From the NCBI RefSeq assembly GCF_020166515.1, contig NZ_JAINZT010000007.1:62001-126000 (forward strand): a stretch of DNA of 64,000 bases, given 5' to 3'. The stretch is from Robertkochia flava. Lineage in GTDB: Bacteria > Bacteroidota > Bacteroidia > Flavobacteriales > Flavobacteriaceae. The notes under the pieces were generated by a model. That model saw nothing but the letters and a program-made list of their open reading frames with translations. It was not told the origin of the DNA and ran no database searches. Both the position numbers and the translations under genes were made by a program. This document shows positions 43,088 through 51,975 of this stretch, piece after piece (within the stretch, counting starts at the first letter, position 1; each line of letters opens with the position of its first letter).

Positions 43088-43104
43088 TTGGCATATGCAT
43101 TGCC
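43088..43104 (+). promoter_or_regulatory. Sigma-54 -24/-12 promoter of OsmC copy 2
   Basis: TTGGCATATGCATTGCC contains GG and GC separated by exactly 10 bases, with TTGGCA and TTGC boxes matching the sigma-54 consensus. It ends 38 bases before the OsmC ATG. No TAnnTTTG core replaces it. Confidence 0.75.
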
Positions 43105-43142
43105 ATATATAAAGCATGTGTAACCAATAATATTTAGAAATC

Positions 43143-43703
43143 ATGGAATTAGTAGTAAAAACAGTAAACGGGTTCAAGTCTCAGGACATTATGGATACCA
43201 TTCATGCCATCCAATCAAATCCGAAGATCGCGGAATTCAGGTTTCGCGTAAAAAATCGATGGATCACCGGGGGACATAACCGAAGTACGATCCAGGGCTT
43301 TTACGGGGGATGTGCGGAAGATCAGTCACGGGCAGAAGCCTTTGTTTACGATAATGGGGAACCGCCAATATTACTGGGCAACAATGAAGGTGCCAATCCC
43401 GTTGAATACATCCTTCATGGCCTGGCCGGGTGTATGACCACCACCATGGTGCTCCACGCTGCTGCAAACGGCATCGCAGTGGACCGCATTGAATCCCGCC
43501 TGGAAGGAGATATTGACGTACAAGGGTTCCTCGGTCTGGATGAGACCGTAAGAAATGGATACCAGAATATCAGGGTAAAGTTCAAAATTGAGGGCGACCT
43601 TACCGCGGAAGAGAAGGAAAAGTTGCTCTCCTTTGCTTACAGTTCTCCGGTATTTGATATTGTAACCAATAAAGTTCCCGTGGCCCTGAGTCTTTCAGAA
43701 TAA
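43143..43703 (+). CDS. OsmC-family protein (copy 2), sigma-54-controlled
   Basis: 186 residues, cytosolic. OsmC/Ohr fold with cysteines in YGGCAED and LAGCMTT; paralog of 28881-29444 (shared opening VKTVNGF). It probably reduces organic hydroperoxides or detoxifies electrophiles. Unlike copy 1, it sits behind a -24/-12 promoter next to a GAF/PAS sigma-54 activator, so the two copies appear to answer different signals. A stem-loop follows the stop. Confidence 0.88.
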   Translation: MELVVKTVNGFKSQDIMDTIHAIQSNPKIAEFRFRVKNRWITGGHNRSTIQGFYGGCAEDQSRAEAFVYDNGEPPILLGNNEGANPVEYILHGLAGCMTTTMVLHAAANGIAVDRIESRLEGDIDVQGFLGLDETVRNGYQNIRVKFKIEGDLTAEEKEKLLSFAYSSPVFDIVTNKVPVALSLSE

Positions 43704-43718
43704 GGAAGCCCTGAATGG

Positions 43719-43757
43719 AAGGTGCCGGTTGAAGTCCAAGACTCCGGCCGGTACCTT
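43719..43757. terminator. Stem-loop between convergent OsmC and S41 genes
   Basis: AAGGTGCCGG (43719-43728) pairs with CCGGTACCTT (43748-43757) with one mismatch; a short AGTC/GACT stem lies in the loop. T tracts are short, so it may stop both transcripts weakly. Confidence 0.45.
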
Positions 43758-43760
43758 TAA

Positions 43761-45164
43761 CTATCGGATCTCTTGTAACAGGTGCATCAGGATTTCATCC
43801 TCCTCATCCAGCAGATGGTCTCTGACAGGGATATCCGGCACCACACCTTCTTCTTTAGTACTTCCGTTAACACGTATGATACGGCCTTTTGAAACGTTCA
43901 CGGGAATGCCGGTATTAGGAAGGGTATAGGAATAGATAGAGGCATAAAGACTTGGATAGTCGCCGGTTTCCTCCCCTGCAAGGGTAGCGAAGCCGTAGTC
44001 CTGTATCTGGGCTGCTGCTACGGCCGACTGGGAATGGGTTTGCCGGTTAATAAGGACATAGACCTTCCCCTCAAATCGCTTTTCCCGGGGCTGTGGCATG
44101 TGCGCTTCAAAATCGTAATCATAGATTTCCCCGTTCTCATGTTTCAGGGCCGACCTCCAGAAGGCATTGGTGGTGTCTCTTTCCTTGCGTACGTGTTCCT
44201 TAAGAAATTTGCTGGTCTTAAGGGAAAAGTCACCGTACCATTTAAAAGGTTTATCGGCAATATAGGAAACCAGGTAATCGCTGAAGGAATCATCGCCCCC
44301 GGCGTTGTTTCTGAAATCAAGGACCAGGTTCCTGCTTTTTTTCTCTTTAACAGCTACAAAGGAAGAGTCTATGAATTTGCGGTATGCGGCCTCATCCCCG
44401 GAAAAATTTCCCGGTTTGAGATAGGCGGTCTCCCCGAAATAATTCAGCTCTCGCGAGCCGGTGATAATATCAACGCGCTTCATTTCATAATCATCCAGGG
44501 CTTTTATCGCTTTCAGGTTATATATTTTTTCGGAACCATTCGCACGTATCTCCACCGCGAACTCCGCCTGTTCGCCAAATACCTGCCAGTAATACCTGGG
44601 GAAGGTGAGGAGCTCTAATTTTGCTTTTTTGAAATAAGGCCGCTCTGCCGAGATGTGGGGATAAATTTTAGAAAGGAGGGTATCTACGGGTACGCCATTG
44701 ATGCTTATTAATTCGGAATCTGTTGTTATGGATTCATTACCGGACCAGTTCTTTCGCACCAGCGCCCTGCCGTTTTCAAAGGCGAGTTCCAGGGGGAATA
44801 CCTTACCGCCGGCATAGGCGTATTTAACATATAAAGGGATAGGGAATTCGATGGCGGTATGCCCGTTGTTGATGGCCGAGGTGAGGGGCTGAAAGGCATT
44901 GGTGATCTCCAGCAGGTTCATGGAGTCCTTTTGAATCGTATTTTTAATGGAGGTATATACCGAATCGAATTCGGCCTTTGGGGTATAGGCAAAAGCATTG
45001 TAATGTGCTGCCTGTAAGGATTCATAGAGGTAGTCAAGGTCTTCCAGGACCTCCTTTCTGGAAAATAATTCCTGGGCCTGTAAAGGCAAAGTTAAGATCA
45101 TAGTGATAACCAACACCAGGATCCTGTTTTGTGAAAGGCAGGGCAACGGTAAGAATTTCATCAT
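43761..45164 (-). CDS. S41-family exported peptidase
   Basis: I start at ATG 45164 (MMKFLPLP); a longer frame needs TTG 45212. About 467 residues with a signal peptide (cleavage near PLQAQ). After a helical N-terminal region and a PDZ-like part (DSELISINGVPVDTLL) comes the S41 fold: LVLDFRNNAGGD and RQTHSQSAVAAAQ, with the Ser in HSQSA as likely nucleophile. It differs clearly from the larger S41 protein at 25420. Substrate unknown. Convergent with OsmC copy 2. Confidence 0.85.
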   Translation of the reverse strand: MMKFLPLPCLSQNRILVLVITMILTLPLQAQELFSRKEVLEDLDYLYESLQAAHYNAFAYTPKAEFDSVYTSIKNTIQKDSMNLLEITNAFQPLTSAINNGHTAIEFPIPLYVKYAYAGGKVFPLELAFENGRALVRKNWSGNESITTDSELISINGVPVDTLLSKIYPHISAERPYFKKAKLELLTFPRYYWQVFGEQAEFAVEIRANGSEKIYNLKAIKALDDYEMKRVDIITGSRELNYFGETAYLKPGNFSGDEAAYRKFIDSSFVAVKEKKSRNLVLDFRNNAGGDDSFSDYLVSYIADKPFKWYGDFSLKTSKFLKEHVRKERDTTNAFWRSALKHENGEIYDYDFEAHMPQPREKRFEGKVYVLINRQTHSQSAVAAAQIQDYGFATLAGEETGDYPSLYASIYSYTLPNTGIPVNVSKGRIIRVNGSTKEEGVVPDIPVRDHLLDEEDEILMHLLQEIR

Positions 45165-45226
45165 TCTGTTTTTTGAATTCGGGTGCAAATGTAGGATCTG
45201 TAGCGGGTCCAAACGACCGAATGCTT

Positions 45227-46369
45227 CTATTCGGACTTCTTTTTTTGTTGCCTGGTGTATTCACTGGGGGTTTTTCCTGTCATTTTTTTAAAAACGTGAT
45301 TAAAGGTCGACTTCGACTTAAACCCGCACTCATAGGCATGCCCGAGCAAGGTAAGACTTTCCCATCCGGGCTCCCGCATTCTTTTTTTAAAGGCTTCCAC
45401 CCGGTACCCGTTTACAAATTCATAGAAGTTCTTTTCAAAACTTTGGTTGATGGCATTGGATACCTGCTTCTGGGTGGCGTTTACTTTCTGTGAAAGGGTT
45501 GGAAGATCGAGTTCGGGATCGAGGTAGGATTTTTCATTTTCCATGAGTTCATGAAGTTGCCGGGCCAGAACGGGGTCTTTAGGTTTTTCTTCCTTACGGG
45601 AGCTGTCTTCTGAGCGGTTTACCTGGGGGGAAATGGGCGTTACCTGAGCCATGGACATCAGGTATCCTTTAAATCCTAACCAGCAGGTTACTATGGCCAG
45701 CCCGGTAAAGGCCGGCAGAAAGTAACTCTCTTTCAGGGTACGGTCAAACATGAACCGGTCTACTTCGGTAAGCAGGGTCCAGCCGATCCAGAATCCTGCA
45801 TAAATGATGACCGGGACCTTTAGCCAGTTCAGGGATCGTTCGTCCAAATTGGAATAGTGTTCCCTAAGCCTGACCTGGTAGCTGAAGAGGAGGCGTAATG
45901 CCAGGATGGTGTATACCGAGATGGAAAGAATACCCAGCCATTGTTCCGCGAGGTAAACGGGGGTGTACGGATGAGGTGGGTCCTGGTACATACCCGAGGC
46001 CCCCAACCGGTAAAATGCCGTACGGTAGAAAATAAATTCCACTACGACCGGAATAAAATGAAGGAGGTCTTTTCTGGTAAAGACGAATCCCGGGTTGGTA
46101 ATACTCTTTGTATAGAAATAAAGGGCAGGCCCGATCCCGAACAAAAGTTCGAGCTGCACGTACCTGAATACATGCATCAGGTCGTACGCGGCCAAGACGT
46201 TTACCAGGGCTATGTTGAGGGCCATCAGGGCAAAGAAAAGGATCAGTAAGGCCAAAAAGATCCTCGGTTGGGTTCTTGGCCGTTTTACCAGTAACAGGGT
46301 GCTGAAAAGAACGGCCTGAAGACCGAAGACAAAAATGATGGTGGTTAAAATGGGATTCGGCTCTGACAT
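45227..46369 (-). CDS. AraC-family regulator with N-terminal multi-pass membrane domain
   Basis: 380 residues. The first ~235 residues hold about seven hydrophobic helices; an acidic linker (~240-265) leads to an AraC-type DNA-binding domain at ~270-380 (LPTLSQKVNATQKQVSNAINQ and AYECGFKSKSTFNHVFKK). Membrane AraC proteins of this layout are frequent in Bacteroidota. Its ligand is unknown. It precedes the S41 gene on the same strand by ~63 bases, so that protease is a possible target (inference). Confidence 0.88.
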   Translation of the reverse strand: MSEPNPILTTIIFVFGLQAVLFSTLLLVKRPRTQPRIFLALLILFFALMALNIALVNVLAAYDLMHVFRYVQLELLFGIGPALYFYTKSITNPGFVFTRKDLLHFIPVVVEFIFYRTAFYRLGASGMYQDPPHPYTPVYLAEQWLGILSISVYTILALRLLFSYQVRLREHYSNLDERSLNWLKVPVIIYAGFWIGWTLLTEVDRFMFDRTLKESYFLPAFTGLAIVTCWLGFKGYLMSMAQVTPISPQVNRSEDSSRKEEKPKDPVLARQLHELMENEKSYLDPELDLPTLSQKVNATQKQVSNAINQSFEKNFYEFVNGYRVEAFKKRMREPGWESLTLLGHAYECGFKSKSTFNHVFKKMTGKTPSEYTRQQKKKSE

Positions 46370-46451
46370 GGATTAAGGCGTCTTATCGTTGAAATGCGCT
46401 GCCGGGGAGCTCAACCAGGCCTCCTGCGGCAGGATATTACCGGCGACTAAT

Positions 46452-47153
46452 CTATGCATTATTTTCCAAAGCGAGGGCAACGGCAGCTTCGGCGTGTATG
46501 CGGGTGGTGTCGTATACGGGAAGGGTTACATCGTCCTGCCGAATGAGCAGTGGAATTTCTGTACACCCTAAAATGACTCCAGCTGCACCACTTTCCATTC
46601 CCCGGTTAATGATCTCAATGTATATTTTTCTGGAGGACCCTGTGATGATGCCGTGAACGAGCTCCTCGTAAATGATTTGGTGAACCGTAGCCCGATCCTG
46701 CTCTAAGGGAATGATGGTTTCAATCCCGAACTCCTCGGCTAACCTGCTTTTATAGAGGTCGCTCTCCATGGTGAATTTAGTACCCAGCAGGAGTACCTTA
46801 TCCACCTTATCGGTCTTTATTTTCTCTCCGGTAGCCCGGGCGATATGCAGGAAGGGAATATTGATATGGCTGGTAATAGTATCACTGCATAAATGCATGG
46901 TATTGGTGCAGAGCACCACCACATCGGCTCCGGCCTTTTCCAGGTTCATGGCCGCCTGTGCCATTAGGGTATTCAGGGCTTCCCAGTTGTTGCGGTGCTG
47001 CAGGTGTTCGATCTCCGCAAAATCAACAGACTCCATGAGCGAACGGCAGGAATGAAATCCACCTAATTGCCTGCGAACCTCTTCGTTAATGATACGGTAA
47101 TACATCAGGGACGACTCCCAGCTCATGCCTCCAATAAGGCCGATTTTTTTCAT
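46452..47153 (-). CDS. Aspartate/glutamate racemase-family protein
   Basis: I use ATG 47153 (MKKIGLIGGMSWESS); the longer frame needs TTG. 233 residues with the two-domain Asp/Glu racemase fold and both catalytic-type cysteines, in VLCTNTMH and LGCTEIP. It interconverts D- and L-amino acids without PLP; aspartate is more likely than glutamate from the opening motif. It follows the EEP-domain gene by 61 bases and could supply D-Asp, but no consumer is obvious here. Confidence 0.88.
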   Translation of the reverse strand: MKKIGLIGGMSWESSLMYYRIINEEVRRQLGGFHSCRSLMESVDFAEIEHLQHRNNWEALNTLMAQAAMNLEKAGADVVVLCTNTMHLCSDTITSHINIPFLHIARATGEKIKTDKVDKVLLLGTKFTMESDLYKSRLAEEFGIETIIPLEQDRATVHQIIYEELVHGIITGSSRKIYIEIINRGMESGAAGVILGCTEIPLLIRQDDVTLPVYDTTRIHAEAAVALALENNA

Positions 47154-47214
47154 AAGAATGGAACTTAAACTGGAAGATATTACTTTTTTCAAGAGCGTAA
47201 AACACCGGATGCCA

Positions 47215-48048
47215 TCAGAAGCTAATGATAATGGGAAAATGGTCTGAAGGATATAAACCGTTCTTCCTTTTGCTATCGATGCATTGATACGTCTTAACGC
47301 TAAGGTTCTTCACAAAAATGTAGTCGATCCTCTTGTCAGGATCCTTATCCGTATCAAAGCCGTTAAAGGTCGCTTCCGGACCGGATGCCGGTTGCTGAAC
47401 CACCTCCCTGGCATCAAAAAGGAGTTTTTTAAGCGTTCCTAACGAGGACGCTTCGGGGATGGCGTTAAAATCTCCCATAAGGACGATCTGCTGGCCTTCC
47501 AATTCCTTTTTTCGTATAAAATCGAGAAGGAGTTCGGCCGATCTTCGACGGGCAGTTTCCCCACGATGATCCAAATGGGTATTGAGAATATGGAGTAAGA
47601 CTCCCGTTTCCATGTTCCTGAATTTCCCGTAGAGGGCAATACGGTTCAAAGCGGCGTCCCAACCTTTTGAAATTTCTTCGGGGGTTTCTGAGAGCCAGAA
47701 GAGCTTTTGATCCAAAAGTTCAAATTTATGGTTGTTGTAGAAGATCGGGGTGGCTTCGCTGTTGGTGTTGACCCCATCTCTGCCGTGCCCTATAAAGCTG
47801 TACCCGTCGAGGTGTTCATGGATATAGCTTACTTGGTTGGGCAAGGCCTCCTGTAGTCCGATAATGTCAGGAGCATGGGTTGCTATTAATTTGACCACTT
47901 CCGTTTTGCGGTTGCTCCAGGCATTTTTACCGTCATCCGGGTTGTCATAGCGGATGTTGAAGGTCATGGTTGTGGTTTGCCCAATGGCCGGGACGATCGC
48001 AAAACAAACAAGGAAAAGGGAGGTCAGAAACCGTATGAGACTCATCAT
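47215..48048 (-). CDS. Exported endonuclease/exonuclease/phosphatase-family protein
   Basis: The start ATG 48048 overlaps the upstream TGA as ATGA. 277 residues with a signal peptide (cleavage near AIGQ). EEP fold motifs: TFNIRYDN, GLQEALPNQ, LNTHLDHRGE, LMGDFNAIP and SDHFPI. It is a Mg-dependent phosphoesterase acting outside the cytoplasm. Substrate could be nucleic acid, phospholipid or sugar phosphate; nothing here decides. It is translationally coupled to the amidohydrolase upstream. Confidence 0.9.
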   Translation of the reverse strand: MMSLIRFLTSLFLVCFAIVPAIGQTTTMTFNIRYDNPDDGKNAWSNRKTEVVKLIATHAPDIIGLQEALPNQVSYIHEHLDGYSFIGHGRDGVNTNSEATPIFYNNHKFELLDQKLFWLSETPEEISKGWDAALNRIALYGKFRNMETGVLLHILNTHLDHRGETARRRSAELLLDFIRKKELEGQQIVLMGDFNAIPEASSLGTLKKLLFDAREVVQQPASGPEATFNGFDTDKDPDKRIDYIFVKNLSVKTYQCIDSKRKNGLYPSDHFPIIISF

Positions 48049-49814
48049 TTTTTCGATAATTGTTGTATTTGGTTGCCATTCACATAGGTTGCCAGGCATT
48101 TAATATGTTCCAGGTCTTTGCTTGGGATCTTTCGCGGGTCGTTGTCCAGAATAATGAAATCGGCATATTTCCCCGTTTCCAGAGATCCTATTTTATTTTC
48201 CATACCGAGTTGCCAGGCGGCATCGATAGTGAGCATTCGAATGGCTTCCATAATTCCGACCTTTTGATCTTCCCCGAGTACCCTTCCCTTTTTGGTTTGC
48301 CTTTCTACCGCTGTTTGGATAAGCCTGAACGGCTTGCTTTCGAACATGGGTTGGTCGGCATGCAGACTCACCTTCAGGCCTTTCTCAACCGCCGAACGCA
48401 GCGGGAGGATCTTTTCGGTACGTTGCGGTCCTAAAATTTCACTATTCAGGGCATCTCCATAATAATAAAGATGATTGATATGAAAACTAGGGCTCAGGTG
48501 AAGTTCGGTTAGTCTTTCAAGGTCTTCTCCGGGTATTAGGAGACAATGCTCCAGCCGGTGTCTTGAGGTACTAAGATCCAGCTCCCTGTCCAGGTCGCTA
48601 AATACATCGGTTACTTCTTTTATGGCGGCATCTCCCTGGGTGTGAATGGCAATTTGCCATCCTGCCGAATGAAATTTTTTAATAAACGCCCTCAAGTTTT
48701 CCTGGCCTGCCAAAGCTTCTCCTTTAGAATCTTTAGGGATCCCGAGTTTATCGGTGGTCAGTACCGTTTCCAAATAGGGTTCTTCGAGATACATAGACCC
48801 TATATAAGGGGAGCCGTCATACCAGTGTTTTACCCCGATGACCCCGTAAAAGTCATTGGCTTCCGGGGTTTTTGGTAACAGGTGGGCCCTGTCATGACGC
48901 ATGTATATAAAGTGCCGGGGAAAGGGCTGCCTTGCAGGCAGTTGACCGATCTTACCGAGAAAGCCGCCCAGAAGGGAAGGAGTGTTATCCGAGAGGTGTT
49001 GCATTAAAATAAGGGGTTTACCATCGCTAATGGTCAAACCGGTGGAGGCAATGGTGGTATTGCCGTTCTGTGCATATTGTCGCATGACCCTTTCTGAAGC
49101 CTTGCTCAGTAACCCGGGAGTGACCACCTCTTCCTGGAGGAGCTTCATAAAGGGTTTAAAGGCTTCCTGCTCCACGATGGACCCTGTTAATTTTCCGGAG
49201 GAGTCTTTTTGGTAATAGCTGTGCTCTGAAGGATCCGGAGTACTGGCTGAAATTCCTGCACGTTCAAAGGCTTGGGAATTGGCGTAGTAATTATGCAGGT
49301 TTTGGGTGATAATGATAACGGGATTATTCGGAGCTATGCGATCCAGGTAGCCCATGGTTGGCATTTCCAGGTCCATGATCAAAACCGGATCAAGTCCCTT
49401 AAAGACCAGCCATTCATTTTCAGAAGCGCTTTTGACCACCGCCTCGAAATGTTCCCAAACTTCACGGTTATTGGCATGTGTAAATCCTGAAAGGTCGTGT
49501 AAAGTCGACAAAAACATGGACAGGGCAAAATGGGTATGCGGATCGATGAATCCCGGCATTACCGTACGACCTTTAAGATCCACTTTTTTAAGACCGGAAA
49601 TATCATTGGACTCAATAGCAGAGAGATCTCCTATTGCTTTTATCTTTCCATCTATAACCAGCATGGCATTGGCCTCAGGTTGTTGTTCATTTACCGTGAT
49701 CAGATTTCCGTTAAAATAGAGGGTAGGAGACGCTTTTTTATAATCACTTTTTGAATACAAAATAACACCTGTAATCAGGAGTATCAGTATCGCGGGAATC
49801 AATTTTCTTTTCAT
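48045..49814 (-). CDS. YtcJ-like amidohydrolase (exported or membrane-anchored)
   Basis: 589 residues. One N-terminal hydrophobic segment (LIPAILILLITGVILY) places the enzyme outside the cytosol. Amidohydrolase fold: a beta-sandwich with LYFNGNLITVNE, then metal ligands DPHTHFALS, a later HYLEHCLL-type region (RHRLEHCLLIP), SLHADQPM and a C-terminal YADFIILDNDP. It hydrolyses an amide, imide or ester; the substrate is not known for this subfamily. It leads the operon with the EEP gene. Confidence 0.88.
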   Translation of the reverse strand: MKRKLIPAILILLITGVILYSKSDYKKASPTLYFNGNLITVNEQQPEANAMLVIDGKIKAIGDLSAIESNDISGLKKVDLKGRTVMPGFIDPHTHFALSMFLSTLHDLSGFTHANNREVWEHFEAVVKSASENEWLVFKGLDPVLIMDLEMPTMGYLDRIAPNNPVIIITQNLHNYYANSQAFERAGISASTPDPSEHSYYQKDSSGKLTGSIVEQEAFKPFMKLLQEEVVTPGLLSKASERVMRQYAQNGNTTIASTGLTISDGKPLILMQHLSDNTPSLLGGFLGKIGQLPARQPFPRHFIYMRHDRAHLLPKTPEANDFYGVIGVKHWYDGSPYIGSMYLEEPYLETVLTTDKLGIPKDSKGEALAGQENLRAFIKKFHSAGWQIAIHTQGDAAIKEVTDVFSDLDRELDLSTSRHRLEHCLLIPGEDLERLTELHLSPSFHINHLYYYGDALNSEILGPQRTEKILPLRSAVEKGLKVSLHADQPMFESKPFRLIQTAVERQTKKGRVLGEDQKVGIMEAIRMLTIDAAWQLGMENKIGSLETGKYADFIILDNDPRKIPSKDLEHIKCLATYVNGNQIQQLSKK

Positions 49815-49961
49815 GATTTGCGAATTACAGGGCTTAGTCGGCCCCTCAGCAACGATTGGGAGATTTTGTGAAATGGGATATAACCAGACATGTAAAGGTT
49901 AGGCAATTACTCTGGTCATCCGGAGGTGTTATTCAGTTATTGAACAGGATGGTAGGCGGTC

Positions 49962-50111
49962 TTATTTGGAGAACATCTTTACGATCCAAAGGATCAGGTA
50001 GAGGCCGAGGCCGGTACCGAAGAACAAAAACGAAATCACAAACGCGACCCGGATATATTTTACATTCCATCCCAGTTTTTCACTGAGCCATTCAGAAACT
50101 CCTAATATCAT
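49962..50111 (-). CDS. Minimal 49-residue PspC-domain membrane protein
   Basis: ATG 50111 opens a 49-codon frame ending at TAA 49962-49964. MILGVSEWLSEKLGWN followed by a single helix FLFFGTGLGLYLILWIV is the core of the PspC family (phage-shock/envelope-stress). It is about the smallest size for the domain. No psp partners lie nearby. The region 49815-49961 on its 3' side and 50112-50215 on its 5' side show nothing else. Confidence 0.75.
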   Translation of the reverse strand: MILGVSEWLSEKLGWNVKYIRVAFVISFLFFGTGLGLYLILWIVKMFSK

Positions 50112-50215
50112 AAGTTGGTGTTTTTTTTAAGTTCCGTTCGAAGATAGGTATATTTTCTATTTTTTATGGGAATCACTCTGGTTGTTCATTATTTTTCATA
50201 ATATCAACTCCTTCC

Positions 50216-50260
50216 GTCTTCAGCAGCGCTGAAGACACCTTCCCCTGTCCAAGGGAAGGA
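50216..50260. repeat. Two adjacent hairpins, REP-like intergenic element
   Basis: GTCTTCAGC-AGC-GCTGAAGAC (50216-50236) is a perfect 9-bp stem. CCTTCCC (50238-50244) pairs with GGGAAGG (50253-50259). Two GC-rich hairpins one base apart in an AT-rich gap resemble a REP/BIME-type unit. It lies 78 bases after the DUF2200 stop, so termination is also possible. I saw no second copy in this window. Confidence 0.45.
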
Positions 50261-50338
50261 GCCTGTTCTTGTTGAATTATCAAATCCCGGATTCGTGTAA
50301 ATAGTGTCGGGTAACCTACTGTATAATTTAAGAAAATG

Positions 50339-50704
50339 CTAGGATTGTCTCAGGATCTTCTCCATCTTTTTTCCTTTGGCCAGTTCATCCACCAGCTTAT
50401 CCAGGTAGCGTACCTGTTGGGTCAGCGGATTGGTAATTTCCTCCACCCGGTAGCCGCAGATCACTCCCTTGATGAGCCCGGTATTGGGGTTCAGGTTGGC
50501 ATCTGAAAAGAAAGTTTCAAAAGTTGACTTGTTGTCAATATGCTCCTGCAGTCGGGTCTCATCATACCCGGTGAGCCATTCGATGACCTCCAGCAATTCT
50601 TCTTTGGTACGCCCTTTCTTTTCAACTTTGTTTATATAGTGGGGATATACCGATGCAAAGGTCATTTTAGCGATGCGCTCGTCGTGATGGCTGGTGTCTT
50701 TCAT
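50339..50704 (-). CDS. DUF2200-family protein
   Basis: 121 residues, cytosolic, predicted helical. It has the family's [20 protein letters not shown] start, [11 protein letters not shown] and CGYRVEEI segments, and a charged end. DUF2200 proteins are widespread and of unknown function. Alone on its strand between a hairpin element and a lipoprotein gene; no operon partner. Confidence 0.88.
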   Translation of the reverse strand: MKDTSHHDERIAKMTFASVYPHYINKVEKKGRTKEELLEVIEWLTGYDETRLQEHIDNKSTFETFFSDANLNPNTGLIKGVICGYRVEEITNPLTQQVRYLDKLVDELAKGKKMEKILRQS

Positions 50705-50777
50705 TTTTGATGCGAATTAATTCTGATAGGGTTCATGAAGATACTAAAATACCGGAAATTCAGAGTAGGCCAAACTG

Positions 50778-51917
50778 TTATTGGCTACCTGCCTGAGTCG
50801 CAGAGTCCAGGTAGGTTTTGAGGTACTGGTGTAGCGGAACCTCAGGATGGTGTAGCAGATTTTGCCTGTAATCGATGTTTAACGCGTCCAATACCCGCAT
50901 CAGATTAAATCCTATGGCATAGTGATACGTATAGGGATCTGCATAGGTAAGGTAGCTGAATTCCTCACGGGTAAGATCTACTTCCCTGAATTCTTCAAAA
51001 CCTCTGAAAAGGGTGTCGTTTTCAAGGATGGGTTCCGGTTGGTTCCGGTACATATCCTCCATGGCTTTCATGGCCTGGTATTCTAAGTAGCGCGCTCCGC
51101 CTTCCTGGATCACATAATAATTTTCCACCTGTTCCAGGAATTCCCTGTCTTTTCCATATTTGGAAATTCGCTTTTCCCGATTGGAGAGGTATTCCCTGAG
51201 GAGTGCGATTTTCTGATCATCATTATTTTCTGCAAGGGCCCCCAGAAGCAGATCATTTTCCTTCCGGATCATCTCCAGAAAAGTGGTATCCGTCTGGCAT
51301 AATTCGATCAGGTTTCTAATGTCAATGGGTAAGTTACCGATGACAGATCTGGCATACGCTCCAAAAGCAGGGGTATTGTATTGATAGTGATGAAACATTT
51401 CATGGATTACCATGGTGGTCCACCATTCGGTACTGGTCACGGAAGGGATGAATTGCCGGGTTTCTTCCACACTTAGGAATTGCTGAACAGGATGCTCGTA
51501 ATAGTATTTTGCAGAATCGGCCGGGTCAAAGCTTATCATCAATTCAAAATGGTATGGAATCGTATCTGTTCTGGGGCTTAAGACATAATCTTCACTGTAT
51601 TTTTTAAAAGTATCCAGTTTTGCCAGGGTCAGGGAATCCGGAAAGAAGATCTCTGAATGTGTTCCGTTAAAATAATTAAAGGTGCCCTCCACCCGTTTTT
51701 TATTAAAACCTTCCCATGCGTTCGCTCCAAGGGTATCTCTTAGCGCCAGGACCAGGGTGAGTCTTCTGGCTGAAAGGCTGTCGGGAAGGTTAAAGGTGTT
51801 TTTCATTTCCTGCCCGGAATCCTCCTTTTTGGTTGTACGGGTCTCGCAGGAGATCAGGAATATACAAAGTGTGCTTACGAAGTATATAAAAGAAGTCTTA
51901 AGGCTGTGATGAGGCAT
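50778..51917 (-). CDS. Lipoprotein with HExxH zinc-binding motif
   Basis: 379 residues with a lipoprotein signal (lipobox LISC). Residues ~165-175 hold the motif IHEMFHHYQYN, and a distant EGGARYLEYQ supplies a plausible third acidic ligand, the gluzincin order. The rest is mostly helical. I do not recognise a named peptidase family. Likely periplasmic or outer-membrane metallohydrolase; peptidase activity is inference. Confidence 0.65.
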   Translation of the reverse strand: MPHHSLKTSFIYFVSTLCIFLISCETRTTKKEDSGQEMKNTFNLPDSLSARRLTLVLALRDTLGANAWEGFNKKRVEGTFNYFNGTHSEIFFPDSLTLAKLDTFKKYSEDYVLSPRTDTIPYHFELMISFDPADSAKYYYEHPVQQFLSVEETRQFIPSVTSTEWWTTMVIHEMFHHYQYNTPAFGAYARSVIGNLPIDIRNLIELCQTDTTFLEMIRKENDLLLGALAENNDDQKIALLREYLSNREKRISKYGKDREFLEQVENYYVIQEGGARYLEYQAMKAMEDMYRNQPEPILENDTLFRGFEEFREVDLTREEFSYLTYADPYTYHYAIGFNLMRVLDALNIDYRQNLLHHPEVPLHQYLKTYLDSATQAGSQ

Positions 51918-51975
51918 GGTACTGAAGATTTTCTGAGATTAATTTAAAAGGATCTTGTTTATATGATAAGGCCGG

